Source of the DNA: Streptomyces sp. GESEQ-35 | Lineage (GTDB): Bacteria > Actinomycetota > Actinomycetes > Streptomycetales > Streptomycetaceae | NCBI RefSeq assembly: GCF_017948485.1 | Contig: NZ_JAFFSX010000017.1 | Location: forward strand, 62,001-126,000 | DNA: 64,000 nt | Direction: 5' to 3' | Shown: in pieces, positions 1 through 8,585 of the stretch | Layout of the letters: each line of letters opens with the position of its first letter | Position numbering within the stretch: the first letter of the stretch is position 1 | Notes under the pieces: generated by a model | Database searches by the model: none | Told to the model about the DNA's origin: nothing | Seen by the model: only the letters and a program-made list of their open reading frames with translations | Program-made: the position numbers and the translations under genes

Positions 1-120
1 ACGACATACGGTTCTGATCCACTTCTTGTGGGGCGGTGGCGGAAGGTGACGGTCTTCAGTCGGCGAGGAGTATCTGCAGTCCTCGTTCGTGGATCCGATG
101 TTGCGGTGAAGTGCGGCGGC

Positions 121-555
121 TTACTTCGGCGGCGTAGGTGGCCCAGCCACCGGCTGCGGCTCGTTGCTATTGGACGGCGACTTGGATGTGGATGCCGAGA
201 GTTCGGCGAGGACGGCGGCGGGAAGTTCGGTCGCGAGCTGGCAGAGGGCGGTTGTGCGGACGCCGCCGGTGCCGAGGCGTTCGCGGAGCCGGTAGGCACT
301 GATTGGCTGTCCCGGCTGCCCGCCGGGGAACAGCCATGGGGACGCCGCGCGGTGGCCGGACACGGCATGTCCGCGGCGAGCTGCGGCAAGTTGGGTGACA
401 AGGGTGTCCAGCGGGGCCGGCAGCGTGATGGGTGCGGATCCGAGTGTGATGTCGACGCGATCACCGCTGATCGTGATGTCGTCAAGGCTGAGGCGGGCGA
501 TATCGGCGACGTGTTGCGCTGCCCACCGGACTCGCCTTGTACCTGCTCGCGGTTT
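121..555 (-). pseudogene. Remnant of a tyrosine-recombinase/integrase-like protein
   Basis: One minus-strand frame reads from about 555 to a stop at 121. It encodes an integrase C-terminal-like segment, with ADIARLSLDDITISGDRV followed by WLFPGGQPGQPIS and a TALCQLATELPAAVLAEL helix. This pattern is common in actinomycete phage-type integrase or recombinase relatives. Stops at about 558, 570 and 579 close the frame upstream, and no start or catalytic N-terminal region is present, so this is a 5'-truncated fragment. It lies just outside the mbtH gene and may mark an old insertion or recombination edge of the locus. The family call rests on motif memory only. Confidence 0.5.
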
Positions 556-651
556 TCACAGCGCCCGTCACAACCTTCATCTCCCAACTCAGAGTGCTTT
601 CCTGGGCGTGAACCGATCACTCGACCGAGCAACGAGAACTCCGGGCGGCGT

Positions 652-867
652 TCAGTCCGCCGCCATTGCCTCGGTCAGGCTCCTGGGGCGCAGGTCGGTC
701 CAGTTCCGTTCGACGTACTCCACGCACTCGGACCTGGCCGCCTCGCCGAAGACCACCCGCCAGCCTGCGGGGACCTCGGAGAACACCGGCCACAGGGAGT
801 GCTGCTCCTCGTCGTTGACCACGACGTAGAAACGGCCGTCCTCGTCATCGAAGGGGTTCGTGCTCAA
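652..867 (-). CDS. mbtH: MbtH-like protein
   Basis: This 71-residue protein has the MbtH layout: NPFDDEDGRFYVVVNDEEQH, then SLWPVFSEVPAGW and a C-terminal YVERNWTDLRPRSL. MbtH proteins bind NRPS adenylation domains and are often needed for their folding or activity. The start is a TTG at 867, preceded by AAGGAC about ten bases upstream; no ATG or GTG lies in frame nearby. It is divergent from the thioesterase gene across a 740-bp gap. Its likely partner is the adenylation domain of the NRPS at 14803-19131, or NRPS genes outside the window. A palindrome shared with two other promoters of this locus lies about 120 bp upstream. Confidence 0.93.
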   Translation of the reverse strand: MSTNPFDDEDGRFYVVVNDEEQHSLWPVFSEVPAGWRVVFGEAARSECVEYVERNWTDLRPRSLTEAMAAD

Positions 868-987
868 CTGGCACCGTCCTTAAGCGTCATGGAGTGACTC
901 GGAATGGGGTATCGCCGGGCCGGGTGCGAGAGAGCACCGGGCAAGGGGTCGCCGATCGGCGTCGTCCGGTGGACAGGGCACTCGGGC

Positions 988-1003
988 GTCCGGTCGACGG
1001 GAC
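988..1003. promoter_or_regulatory. Candidate operator, copy 1 of a shared palindrome
   Basis: GTCCGGTCGACGGGAC matches the perfect palindromes at 8587-8602 and 10233-10248 in all but one or two positions. It lies about 120 bp upstream of the mbtH start codon, a similar distance to that of the other two copies from lmbU-like and ktzT-like starts. One symmetric pair (G5/G12) breaks the dyad here. It may be the binding site of a pathway-specific regulator. Confidence 0.5.
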
Positions 1004-1214
1004 ACCCGGCATCGGTGGCGACCCCGGCGTTGCCACGTCACCGTAAGGACCCGGCCGCCGGCGCTACAAGGCGCCGGGCTCGCCGGCCTCCCGGTCGTCC
1101 GCCCGGATCTGCACCCCACCGGGATCCTCTGCACCTCAGCGGGTTCCTGTGCCACGATGCCGGGCCGCGACCCGGGCCGGGGCCGGGGCCGCCGTCCTTG
1201 CCGCAGACAAGGAA

Positions 1215-1261
1215 GATCGGCTGCCTCGCGTTCCTGGGATGAGAACGTACGGCAGCCGATC
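1215..1261. other. Composite inverted repeat (hairpin)
   Basis: GATCGGCTGCC at 1215-1225 is exactly complementary to GGCAGCCGATC at 1251-1261. Inside it, CGTTC pairs with GAACG, leaving a 3x3 internal loop and a 9-nt terminal loop. There is no T-tract on either side and the site lies between divergent genes, so a simple terminator is unlikely. It could be an operator, a leader structure or a small RNA fold. Confidence 0.45.
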
Positions 1262-1607
1262 GGCCCGTCCGCTGTCCGCTCGGGTTCGAGCGGTGATGCG
1301 GGACCCTGGCCTTCTGGGCCGGGCGGCCGCCGTCGTACGGGCTTGGCCGCCCGCGTCGTTGCCGGTGGCCGACGGCCCACTGTTCCGCAGCGCCTTCGAG
1401 ACCCGGGCGAGTTCCGCTGGAGCGCGCAGGGGCGGCCGGGGTCAGCGGTCGGGGTCAGCGGTACCGGCACCGATGTCGGCGCCCGCGCCACCTGAGGATC
1501 GCTCAAGAGCCGCCGCACCTGCGGCAGAGCCCCTCTGGAGCCCGCGCCCAGCCGGTCTCACACCGTTCTATGGTCCGAAGGTGCGCGGCCCGATCCAAGG
1601 GAGAGCG

Positions 1608-2354
1608 ATGGACAGCACACGACCTGCCCTGCGCCTGTTCGTCCTGCACCACGCGGGGGGCTCACACCTGCTGTACCGCCACTGGCCGGCGACGCTGCCG
1701 GACACGTGGGACGTGCGACTGCTCGACGCCCCGGGCCACGGCCTCCTCCTCGACCTGCCGCAGATCACGGACGCCGGCCGTCTCGCCGACTTCCTGCTGC
1801 GCACCATCGAGCCCGAACTGACCTGCCCCTACGCCCTGTTCGGGCACAGCATGGGCGCCCTCCTGACGTACGAGATCACGCGGCGGGCCGTCGACCGGGG
1901 CCTGCCGCTGCCGGTGTGGGCCGGTGTCTCCGCACGGTCCGCACCGCAGCCGGCCGGGCCGGGGCAGCGGTACCACGAGCTGCCGGACGCCGAGCTGCGG
2001 ACTCGGCTGAAGCTGCTCGGCGGCACGCCCGCCGGGGTCTTCGACGACCCCGACCTGTGGGCCCTGTTCGAGCCGGTCATCCGGGCCGATCTGGGCCTGG
2101 TGGAGAACTGGCGGCCCGCTCCCGGCTCCGCTCCCCTGCCCGTGGCGCTGTCCGCCTTCGCGGGCGGCGCGGACCACTCCGCTCCACCGCCGCGGATGGC
2201 CGGCTGGGCAGAGCACACCGAGCACTTCCTGGGCCTGCGGGTCTTCGACGGCGGCCACTTCTACTTCCAGGACGATCCCGGGCCGCTGCTGCGGCAGATC
2301 GAACGGGACGCGACCACGGCGCTCGACGCGGCGGGCGCGACGCGCTCCCGCTGA
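1608..2354 (+). CDS. Type II thioesterase (editing alpha/beta hydrolase)
   Basis: This 248-residue protein has the type II thioesterase signature: LFVLHHAGGSHLLYRHW near the start, the nucleophile elbow GHSMGALL at about residue 83, and a C-terminal GGHFYF carrying the catalytic histidine. Such enzymes remove stalled or wrong acyl groups from carrier proteins of NRPS or PKS lines. The ATG at 1608 was chosen over longer frames because GGGAGA sits six bases upstream and the family starts here. The SARP gene follows 14 bp after its stop, suggesting one transcript. The length is normal for the family. It may serve the NRPS of this locus rather than the macrolide PKS 35 kb away. Confidence 0.92.
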   Translation: MDSTRPALRLFVLHHAGGSHLLYRHWPATLPDTWDVRLLDAPGHGLLLDLPQITDAGRLADFLLRTIEPELTCPYALFGHSMGALLTYEITRRAVDRGLPLPVWAGVSARSAPQPAGPGQRYHELPDAELRTRLKLLGGTPAGVFDDPDLWALFEPVIRADLGLVENWRPAPGSAPLPVALSAFAGGADHSAPPPRMAGWAEHTEHFLGLRVFDGGHFYFQDDPGPLLRQIERDATTALDAAGATRSR

Positions 2355-2368
2355 ACCAAGGGGAAGAG

Positions 2369-3460
2369 ATGCAGATCCGCATTCTCGGTCTCGTGGAAGT
2401 CCAGGACGAACGCACCGGTCTACGGATCCTTCCCACGGGTGCCAAGCAGCGTGCGCTGCTGGGGGCACTGGTGGTGAAGGCCGGGCATCACGTCTCCGTG
2501 CAGCGGCTCATCGACGAGCTGTGGGGCGAACACCCGCCCGCCAACGCGGAGAACGCGCTACAGGTCCATGTGGCCCGGTTGCGCCGGCTGCTGTCCGGAC
2601 CACAGCGGCAGTACGTCGAGCCACCCGGACAACCTGCCCAGCGCCCGTCGATCGTGACCACCTCGCGCGGTTACGCACTCCAGCTCGCCCCCGTCGAAAC
2701 GGACGCCGCGCGCTTCCAGCACCTGACCGACCAGGGCCGCCGGGTCCTGCGCAACGCCCCGGGGCAGGCCGGTGAACTGCTGCACCGGGCCCTGTCGTTG
2801 TGGCGCGGCCCGGCTCTGGACGGCAGCGTCCTCGGCGACATCTGCGCGGTCGAGGCGGCCCGGCTGGAGGAGCACCGCCTGACCGCCCTGGAGATGATGT
2901 ACGACGCGTATCTGCGCACCGGACGCCACCGCGAGATCACCGGCGAGCTGGTGGAGCTCACCACCGATCACCCCATGCGGGAGCGGTTCTACGACCTGCT
3001 GATGCTCGCCTTCTACCGCTGTGGCCGGCAGGTGGAGGCGCTCGGCGTGTACGAACGGGCGCGCAACCGCCTGGTGCACGAACTCGGCGTCGAGCCGAGC
3101 CCCGCCCTGCGCGGCCTGATGGAGGCGATACTCCACCACGACCCGGCCCTCGCCACGGCGGCGGGCCCCCGCCACCCGTGGCCGGCCGAGGAGACGCCCG
3201 CGGAGGCGGACACGACGGCCTACGACGTGGTGCGCCCCCTCTACGAGGAGATAGCCCGCCTGCACGGCCGCATCGAGCGACTGCAACGCGAGCAGAACCA
3301 ATTGCTGTGCCGCTTCAATGAGTTGACCGCGAGCACCGCTCAGCGGGTGACGGACGGCTCGGGACGCGGCCCGGAGGGCGTCCACCGGGGCCAACGACCG
3401 TCGACAACCCCGGCTTCCCGGGCTCCTCCTACGGACTGGGCATCGAGCGGCTCACGCTGA
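2369..3460 (+). CDS. SARP-family pathway activator (winged helix plus BTAD)
   Basis: The 363-residue protein opens with MQIRILGLVEVQ and carries the OmpR-like winged helix typical of SARPs, with GAKQRALLGALVV and an RLIDELWGEHPP turn by about residue 60. A bacterial transcriptional activator domain of helical repeats follows to about 255, ending in ARNRLVHELGVEPSPAL. Residues 280-320 form a possible coiled coil. GGGGAAGAG sets the ATG at 2369. SARPs bind direct heptamer repeats spaced 11 bp apart; such arrays occur at 10263-10339 and 14676-14719, so it is the likely activator of the ktzI/ktzT and NRPS promoters. Its last residues run out of frame through a serine hydrolase remnant, so the C-terminus looks acquired. 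Confidence 0.92.
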   Translation: MQIRILGLVEVQDERTGLRILPTGAKQRALLGALVVKAGHHVSVQRLIDELWGEHPPANAENALQVHVARLRRLLSGPQRQYVEPPGQPAQRPSIVTTSRGYALQLAPVETDAARFQHLTDQGRRVLRNAPGQAGELLHRALSLWRGPALDGSVLGDICAVEAARLEEHRLTALEMMYDAYLRTGRHREITGELVELTTDHPMRERFYDLLMLAFYRCGRQVEALGVYERARNRLVHELGVEPSPALRGLMEAILHHDPALATAAGPRHPWPAEETPAEADTTAYDVVRPLYEEIARLHGRIERLQREQNQLLCRFNELTASTAQRVTDGSGRGPEGVHRGQRPSTTPASRAPPTDWASSGSR

Positions 3461-3639
3461 GCTGCGGCACGACCCTCTGGTATCACGACGGAGGCGCGAT
3501 GGGGTGGATCACTCTGGCCACCTTCAGCGAGGACAGCCGCCACCAACTCACGTTCAACTACAACGGCGACTGGGAAGCATCGGGGATCTTCCCCATCCTG
3601 AACGCCGAGTACTGCGACACGCCTTCCGGTTCGAGCTGA
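3391..3639 (+). pseudogene. 3' remnant of a serine hydrolase (beta-lactamase-like)
   Basis: In a frame different from the SARP gene, 3391-3639 encodes NPGFPGSSYGLGIERLTL, then WYHDGGAMGW and a short tail to a TGA. This resembles the C-terminal part of class-C beta-lactamase or D-Ala-D-Ala carboxypeptidase-like serine hydrolases, where a YGxGH-type loop is followed by an HGG motif. The N-terminal two thirds with the SxxK site are absent. The SARP gene reads through the first 70 bp out of frame. It is probably a scar of a deletion that joined the SARP and argC segments. Confidence 0.5.
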
Positions 3640-3678
3640 GGCAGGTCGGGACGGCATGTCTGTCAACGGGGAGGACTT

Positions 3679-4707
3679 ATGACCGTGCGAGCGGCCGTGG
3701 CCGGAGCGAGCGGCTATGCGGGGGGCGAACTCCTCCGGCTGCTTCTGGCCCATCCTGAAGTGGAGATCGGTGCTCTGACCGGGCACTCCAGCGCGGGACA
3801 GCGCCTGAGCACCCTTCAGCCGCACCTGACTCCGCTGGCCGGGCGGGAGGTACGGCCCACCACCGCCGACGCCCTCTTGGGGCACGACGTCGTGTTCCTG
3901 GCCCTGCCGCACGGCCAGTCCGCCGCCGTCGCGGAGCAGTTGGGCGACGACACGCTCGTCATCGACTGCGGCGCGGACTTCCGGCTCGCGGACCCGGCCG
4001 ACTGGGAGAGGTTCTACGGCTCGCCGCACGCGGGCACCTGGCCCTACGGCCTGCCCGAACTGCCCGGCGCCCGCCCCGCGTTGGCGGGCGCCCGGCGTAT
4101 CGCGGTGCCGGGCTGCTACCCGACCGCCGTTCTGCTGGCCCTCTTTCCCGCGTACGCGGCACAGCTGGCCGAACCCGAGGCGGTGGTCGTCGCGGCGTCC
4201 GGTACGTCCGGCGCCGGGAAGACACCCAGGGCGGACCTGCTCGGAGCCGAGGTCATGGGCTCCATGCGGCCGTACGGCGTGGGTGGTGGCCACCGGCACA
4301 CGCCTGAGATGATGCAGAACCTCAGCGCCGTGGCGGGTCGCCGGGTCGCCGTCTCCTTCACCCCGACCCTGGCCCCCATGCCCCGCGGCATCCTCGCCAC
4401 CTGCTCCGCCGCGACGCGGCCCGGGGTCGGCGCGGGCGAGGTACGGGCCGCGTACGAGAAGGCGCTGGGCGACGAGCCGTTCGTACGGCTGCTGCCCGAG
4501 GGGCAGTGGCCCAGCACCGCGGCCGTGTACGGATCGAACGCCGCGCAGATCCAGGTGACCCTCGACCCTGCGGTCGGCCGGATCATCGCGATCAGCGCCA
4601 TCGACAACCTCACCAAGGGCACCGCGGGCGGCGCCGTCCAGAGCATGAACGCCGCCCTCGGCCTCCCCGAGCAACTGGGGCTTTCCACGATCGGAGTCGC
4701 ACCGTGA
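3679..4707 (+). CDS. argC: N-acetyl-gamma-glutamyl-phosphate reductase
   Basis: ArgC reduces N-acetylglutamyl phosphate to the semialdehyde with NADPH, the third step from glutamate to ornithine. The 342-residue product starts with a Rossmann motif (AVAGASGYAGGELLRLL), has the catalytic cysteine in AVPGCYPTAVLLAL near residue 148, and ends with DNLTKGTAGGAVQSMN, all typical. GGGGAGG five bases before the ATG fixes the start. It overlaps argJ by a GTGA, so the two are translationally coupled. Arginine genes argF, argG and argH are not seen, and the setting next to piperazate genes suggests a dedicated ornithine supply rather than the housekeeping arginine operon. Confidence 0.97.
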   Translation: MTVRAAVAGASGYAGGELLRLLLAHPEVEIGALTGHSSAGQRLSTLQPHLTPLAGREVRPTTADALLGHDVVFLALPHGQSAAVAEQLGDDTLVIDCGADFRLADPADWERFYGSPHAGTWPYGLPELPGARPALAGARRIAVPGCYPTAVLLALFPAYAAQLAEPEAVVVAASGTSGAGKTPRADLLGAEVMGSMRPYGVGGGHRHTPEMMQNLSAVAGRRVAVSFTPTLAPMPRGILATCSAATRPGVGAGEVRAAYEKALGDEPFVRLLPEGQWPSTAAVYGSNAAQIQVTLDPAVGRIIAISAIDNLTKGTAGGAVQSMNAALGLPEQLGLSTIGVAP

Positions 4708-5855
4708 GCGTCACCGCAGCACGAGGCTTCACCGCGGCGGGCATCGCCGCCGGAATCAAGCAGAACGGCAACCGGGACCTGGCGCTCGTCGTCAACAACG
4801 GGCCGCGCCACACCGCGGCGGGCGTCTTCACGTCCAACCGCGTGCAGGCCGCCCCCGTCCAGTGGTCCCGGCAGGTCCTCACGGACGGCGGGATCCGCGC
4901 GGTCGTGCTCAACTCCGGCGGCGCCAACGCCTGTACCGGGCCGCAGGGCTTCCAGGACACCTGCGCCACCGCCGAGAAGGCCGCCGAACGGCTCGGCCTG
5001 GACGCGGCGGACGTGGCGGTCTGTTCCACCGGGCTCATCGGTGTGCCGCTGCCCATGGACCGGATCCTGGCCGGCGTCGAGAGCGCCGTCAGCCGGCTGT
5101 CCGAGTCCGGCGGCGAGGACGCGGCCGTCGCCGTCATGACCACCGACTCGGTGCCCAAGACGGCCGCCGTCACCCGGGCCGGGTGGACCGTCGGCGGCAT
5201 GGCCAAGGGCGCCGGGATGCTAGCCCCCGGGCTCGCCACCATGCTCGTCGTGCTCACCACGGACGCCGCCCTGGACAGCGCGGCCCTGGACCGGGCGCTG
5301 CGGGACGCCACCCGGGTCACCTTCGACCGGGTCGACTCCGACGGCTGCATGTCCACCAACGACACCGTGCTGCTGCTCTCCTCCGGGGCCTGCCAAGTCA
5401 CCCCGGAACTCGATGAGTTCGCCGACGCCGTGCGCGCGGTCTGCGCCGACCTGGCCCGGCAGCTCATCGCGGACGCCGAGGGCGCGAGCAAGGAGATCCG
5501 CATCGAGGTCGTGGGCGCCGCGAGCGAGGACGACGCCGTCGAGGTGGGGCGCTCCGTCGCCCGCAACAACCTCCTCAAGTGCGCCCTCCACGGCGAGGAC
5601 CCCAACTGGGGCCGCGTCCTGTCCGCCATCGGCACCACCTCCGCCGCCTTCGAACCCGACCTGCTGGGTGTCGCCATCAACGACGTGTGGGTCTGCAAGA
5701 ACGGATCGGTGGGCGAGGACCGCACGCTGGTGGACATGACGGGCCGCGAGGTCGGTATCACCGTCGACCTCGCCGCGGGCGCGGAGGCGGCCGTCATCTG
5801 GACCAACGACCTCACCGCCGGCTACGTCCACGAGAACAGCGAGTACTCCTCATGA
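4704..5855 (+). CDS. argJ: Bifunctional glutamate N-acetyltransferase/ornithine acetyltransferase
   Basis: ArgJ moves the acetyl group from N-acetylornithine to glutamate, releasing ornithine and recycling the acetyl group. The 383-residue precursor shows the self-cleavage site in KGAGMLAPGLATML near residue 180, where the threonine becomes the nucleophile of the beta chain. NNLLKCALHGEDPNWGR further on is also typical. The GTG at 4704 overlaps the argC stop, and its own stop overlaps the ATG of argD (ATGA), so argC-argJ-argD form one tightly coupled unit. In streptomycetes the usual order is argCJBD; here argB is missing from between argJ and argD. Confidence 0.97.
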   Translation: MSVTAARGFTAAGIAAGIKQNGNRDLALVVNNGPRHTAAGVFTSNRVQAAPVQWSRQVLTDGGIRAVVLNSGGANACTGPQGFQDTCATAEKAAERLGLDAADVAVCSTGLIGVPLPMDRILAGVESAVSRLSESGGEDAAVAVMTTDSVPKTAAVTRAGWTVGGMAKGAGMLAPGLATMLVVLTTDAALDSAALDRALRDATRVTFDRVDSDGCMSTNDTVLLLSSGACQVTPELDEFADAVRAVCADLARQLIADAEGASKEIRIEVVGAASEDDAVEVGRSVARNNLLKCALHGEDPNWGRVLSAIGTTSAAFEPDLLGVAINDVWVCKNGSVGEDRTLVDMTGREVGITVDLAAGAEAAVIWTNDLTAGYVHENSEYSS

Positions 5856-7090
5856 ACGCCCCTGACCGCGACATCATGTCCGAGGGAGACGGCATGAGCG
5901 ACAACGCGGCGCTGACCCGGCGCTGGCAGGACGTCATGATGGACAACTTCGGCACCCCTCGGCTACCCCTGGTCAAAGGGCAGGGTGCCCGGGTCTGGGA
6001 CGCGGAGGGCAACGAGTACCTCGACTTCACCGGCGGCATCGCGGTCAACGCGCTGGGCCATGCGCATCCCGCGGTCGTAGGGGCCGTCTGCGAGCAGGTC
6101 GCCTCACTCGGCCACGTCTCGAACCTGTTCATCGCCGAACCGACCGTGCGCCTCGCCGAACGCCTGCTGGGGCTCGCCGGGCGCCAGGGCCGGGTCTACT
6201 TCTCCAACTCCGGTGCCGAGGCCAACGAGGCGGCCTTCAAGATCGGCCGACTCACCGGCCGGCCGCACATGGTGTCGGCCACCGGCGGCTTCCACGGCCG
6301 CACCATGGGGGCGCTGGCGCTCACCGGCCAGAGCGCCAAGCAGCGCCCGTTCCAGCCGCTGCCGGGCGACGTCAGCCATGTGCCGTACGGCGATGTCGAG
6401 GCCCTGCGCGACGCCGTCACCCCGGACACCGCGCTGCTGGTGCTGGAGCCCCTCCAGGGGGAGAACGGCGTGATCGTGCCGCCGCCCGGCTATCTGCGGG
6501 CCGCCCGCGAGATCACCGCGGCGAGGGGCACCCTCCTCGTCCTGGACGAGATCCAGACCGGCATCGGGCGCACGGGCCGCTGGTTCGCGGCCCAGGCCGA
6601 AGGCGTCGAGGCGGACGTCGTCACCCTCGCCAAGGGCCTGGGCGGCGGTCTGCCCATCGGCGTGACGCTCGCCTTCGGCGCGGCCGCGGAGCTACTCACG
6701 CCCGGCACACACGGCTCCACCTTCAGCGGGAACCCCGTGGTGTGCGCGGGCGCCCTCGCCGTACTGGACACCATCGAGGGCACGGGCATCCTCGACCACG
6801 TGACCCGCTCGGGTCAGCGGCTGCGGCACGCCCTGGAAACCCTGGGCCACCCACTGCTGCGCGAAGTCCGCGGCGCGGGCCTGCTGTTGGGCATCGTCCT
6901 CGACGGGAACCTCGCGACACGCGTGCAGCAGTCAGCCCAGGACAAGGGCCTCCTGATAAACGCGGTGACCCCGGACGTCATCCGCCTCGCCCCACCCCTG
7001 ATCGTGTCGGACCGCGAGCTGGACACCTTCCTCGACTGCTTCCGGGCGGCCCTGTCCGAGGCGTTCGCCGAGGTGCCGGCGGCGGTCTGA
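5852..7090 (+). CDS. argD: Acetylornithine aminotransferase
   Basis: This PLP-dependent class III aminotransferase of 412 residues makes N-acetylornithine from the semialdehyde using glutamate. Visible family marks are YLDFTGGIAVNALGHAHP, FSNSGAEANEAAFKIGR, LDEIQTGIGRTG and the PLP lysine in VTLAKGLGGGLPIG near residue 260. The ATG at 5852 overlaps the argJ stop; a second candidate start lies a few codons in (MSDNAAL), but coupling favours the first. It closes the argCJD unit. Downstream there is no clear terminator, only degenerate repeats of the neighbouring regulator gene's 3' end. Confidence 0.96.
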   Translation: MNAPDRDIMSEGDGMSDNAALTRRWQDVMMDNFGTPRLPLVKGQGARVWDAEGNEYLDFTGGIAVNALGHAHPAVVGAVCEQVASLGHVSNLFIAEPTVRLAERLLGLAGRQGRVYFSNSGAEANEAAFKIGRLTGRPHMVSATGGFHGRTMGALALTGQSAKQRPFQPLPGDVSHVPYGDVEALRDAVTPDTALLVLEPLQGENGVIVPPPGYLRAAREITAARGTLLVLDEIQTGIGRTGRWFAAQAEGVEADVVTLAKGLGGGLPIGVTLAFGAAAELLTPGTHGSTFSGNPVVCAGALAVLDTIEGTGILDHVTRSGQRLRHALETLGHPLLREVRGAGLLLGIVLDGNLATRVQQSAQDKGLLINAVTPDVIRLAPPLIVSDRELDTFLDCFRAALSEAFAEVPAAV

Positions 7091-7450
7091 TCCCGCCGGG
7101 TCCGGAGTTCGTCGGCGCAACGGTCGTGCAGCCTGCGCGAAAACATCCGCGCGGTGTCCGAGCACGCTCCGTGCGAGACCTGTCCGCGGCGCGCGGTGAC
7201 GCGGCGGCGGCGATCTGACCCCGCGGGGCGTCGAGTTCATCGGCGAGGCACAGCCAAGGGTCAGCGCAGCGACGTACGGCCTGCGCGAGGAGGGCCGCGG
7301 CGTGCGGCGAGGCACCGGCGGCGGCCCGTCCGGGCCGTCCCGCGGGTCACATCCGTCGGGTGTCGAGTTCGTCAGCGAAGCGCAGCCAGTGGTCGGCGCA
7401 GCGGCGTGCGGCCTTGGCGAGGGAATCTGTGCGGTGGGCGGGCACGCTTC
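7088..7450. repeat. Three degenerate tandem copies of the StrR-like gene 3' end
   Basis: The last part of the StrR-like gene (from 7347 upward) recurs at about 7217 and about 7088, a period near 130 bp. Read on the minus strand, the true end encodes RRCADHWLRFADELDTRRM, and the middle copy encodes RRCADPWLCLADELDAPRG. The copy next to argD is more decayed. The copies explain the 250-bp gap between argD and the regulator. They suggest serial duplication of the gene's end, or extra C-terminal repeats lost after a new stop codon arose. Confidence 0.6.
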
Positions 7451-8348
7451 GGGCGAGGCGGAGCCACTTCGTGTCGTCGCCGATCGAGTGGATGCTCAGC
7501 AGATGGAGCAGCGTCCGGCCGGCCTCCGTGCGCAGGGACGGGTCCTTGCGCAGGTTGGGGAGGAGTCGGTCGAGGGCCGTTGAGGAGGGGCGGGGCGGGG
7601 CGGGCTCGGGCGCCGGTGAACTCGGCTTCGTCGGCTGTCGCTTGGACGGCAGGGGGTCCTGGCCCTGTCGGATGCGGTCCCGGACGTCCTTGGCGGTCGC
7701 CGTGGCGATGCCCGCCTGCTGGGCTATCGCACGCAGCGATGCCCCGGGGTTGGCGGCGATCAACTTGCCGGCCCGCAGCCGCCCTTCGGTCGCCTGGAGC
7801 GGACGGACGCGTCCGTCCCGGCCCACGCGTGCGTTCAACTGTTCGTTCCGGCCGGGCGAACGGCGCCGGATGGAAGCGACGGTGCTGGCCGCGAGTCCGA
7901 CGCCCGCGGCGATCCGCCGGTCCGACCAGTACGGGCGGGCCCGCAGGATCCGCTGCGCCGCGGCCGTCCGGTCGGCCTGCGACAGCGGCAGCCCGTGGGT
8001 GATGTTGAGCCACACCGCCAGGGTGAAGGCCTCCATCTCCTCGCCTTCGAAGAACTCCACGTCGATGGTGTCGTCGCCGCGCAGCCGTGCCGCCCTGAGC
8101 CGGTGCATCCCGTCGATGACCCGCATCGTCTCGCGGTGCACCAGGATCGGCGGCAGCGGCGAATCGAGCCCCGCGAGCAGCTGGACGCGCTCGCTGTCCT
8201 CGCCGTTGATCCTCGGCGAGAAGGATTCCGGCAGCGAGTCCACGGGCATCGTGGCCCGCCGCCTTCCGGCCGGTTCCCCCGTGGCGACGGCGGCGACCGC
8301 GTCGACCGGAGCCGGGGTGCCGTCAGCCGTGACCAGTCGAAGACCCAT
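7347..8348 (-). CDS. StrR-like (ParB/sulfiredoxin-fold) transcriptional regulator
   Basis: The 333-residue protein has a ParB-type N-terminal domain, with LPPILVHRETMRVIDGMHRL at about residues 60-80 and HGLPLSQADRTAAAQRIL after it. A helix-turn-helix follows (IAAGVGLAASTVASIRRRS). This matches StrR/NovG/TeiM-type activators of antibiotic clusters. The ATG at 8348 was preferred to a TTG 39 bases upstream because GGAGGAGGG lies about eight bases before it. It is divergent from the LmbU-like gene, with a perfect 18-bp palindrome in between. A second helical region near residue 200 (AIAQQAGIATATAKDVRDRI) looks like another DNA-binding helix pair. StrR itself binds long GTTCGACTG-type dyads, which were not found. 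Confidence 0.85.
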   Translation of the reverse strand: MGLRLVTADGTPAPVDAVAAVATGEPAGRRRATMPVDSLPESFSPRINGEDSERVQLLAGLDSPLPPILVHRETMRVIDGMHRLRAARLRGDDTIDVEFFEGEEMEAFTLAVWLNITHGLPLSQADRTAAAQRILRARPYWSDRRIAAGVGLAASTVASIRRRSPGRNEQLNARVGRDGRVRPLQATEGRLRAGKLIAANPGASLRAIAQQAGIATATAKDVRDRIRQGQDPLPSKRQPTKPSSPAPEPAPPRPSSTALDRLLPNLRKDPSLRTEAGRTLLHLLSIHSIGDDTKWLRLARSVPAHRTDSLAKAARRCADHWLRFADELDTRRM

Positions 8349-8585
8349 CAGAGGACCCTCCTCCGCGATCATGACGTGGATGGACAAACAGGGGCCGGAA
8401 ATGGCCGCAGCCGCTGTGCGCGTGGGACCGGGCGAGATGGTCTCTTCATTTCGCGCTCACGCTGCCCGCCAGAAAGGGAGCCGTGCCACGGCAATGAATT
8501 CCGGCCGATATTGAACATACTCTCCGGTCAGGAGGCGGTGAAGGAAAGGCGCACTCAACGCACCGCGGCCCTGGTGGTCGTGTGT

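Larger units (their letters stand above)
868..1607. other. Long divergent intergenic region, no convincing gene
   Basis: This 740-bp stretch separates the divergent mbtH and thioesterase genes. Open frames are present on both strands, but they are arginine/proline-rich and lack a recognisable domain or a well-placed ribosome binding site. What can be seen is a 16-bp near-palindrome at 988-1003 and a long composite hairpin at 1215-1261. It probably holds the promoters for both flanking genes and their control sites. Confidence 0.5.

Noticed and set aside
1286..1420. TCGAG-type heptamers near 1286 and 1396 as a third SARP operator
   Set aside because: Only single good heptamers; neighbours 11 bp away do not match well enough.
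880..1518. 212-codon minus-strand frame in the mbtH/thioesterase gap
   Set aside because: Arg/Pro-rich, no domain, no ribosome site, and several equally long frames overlap it.
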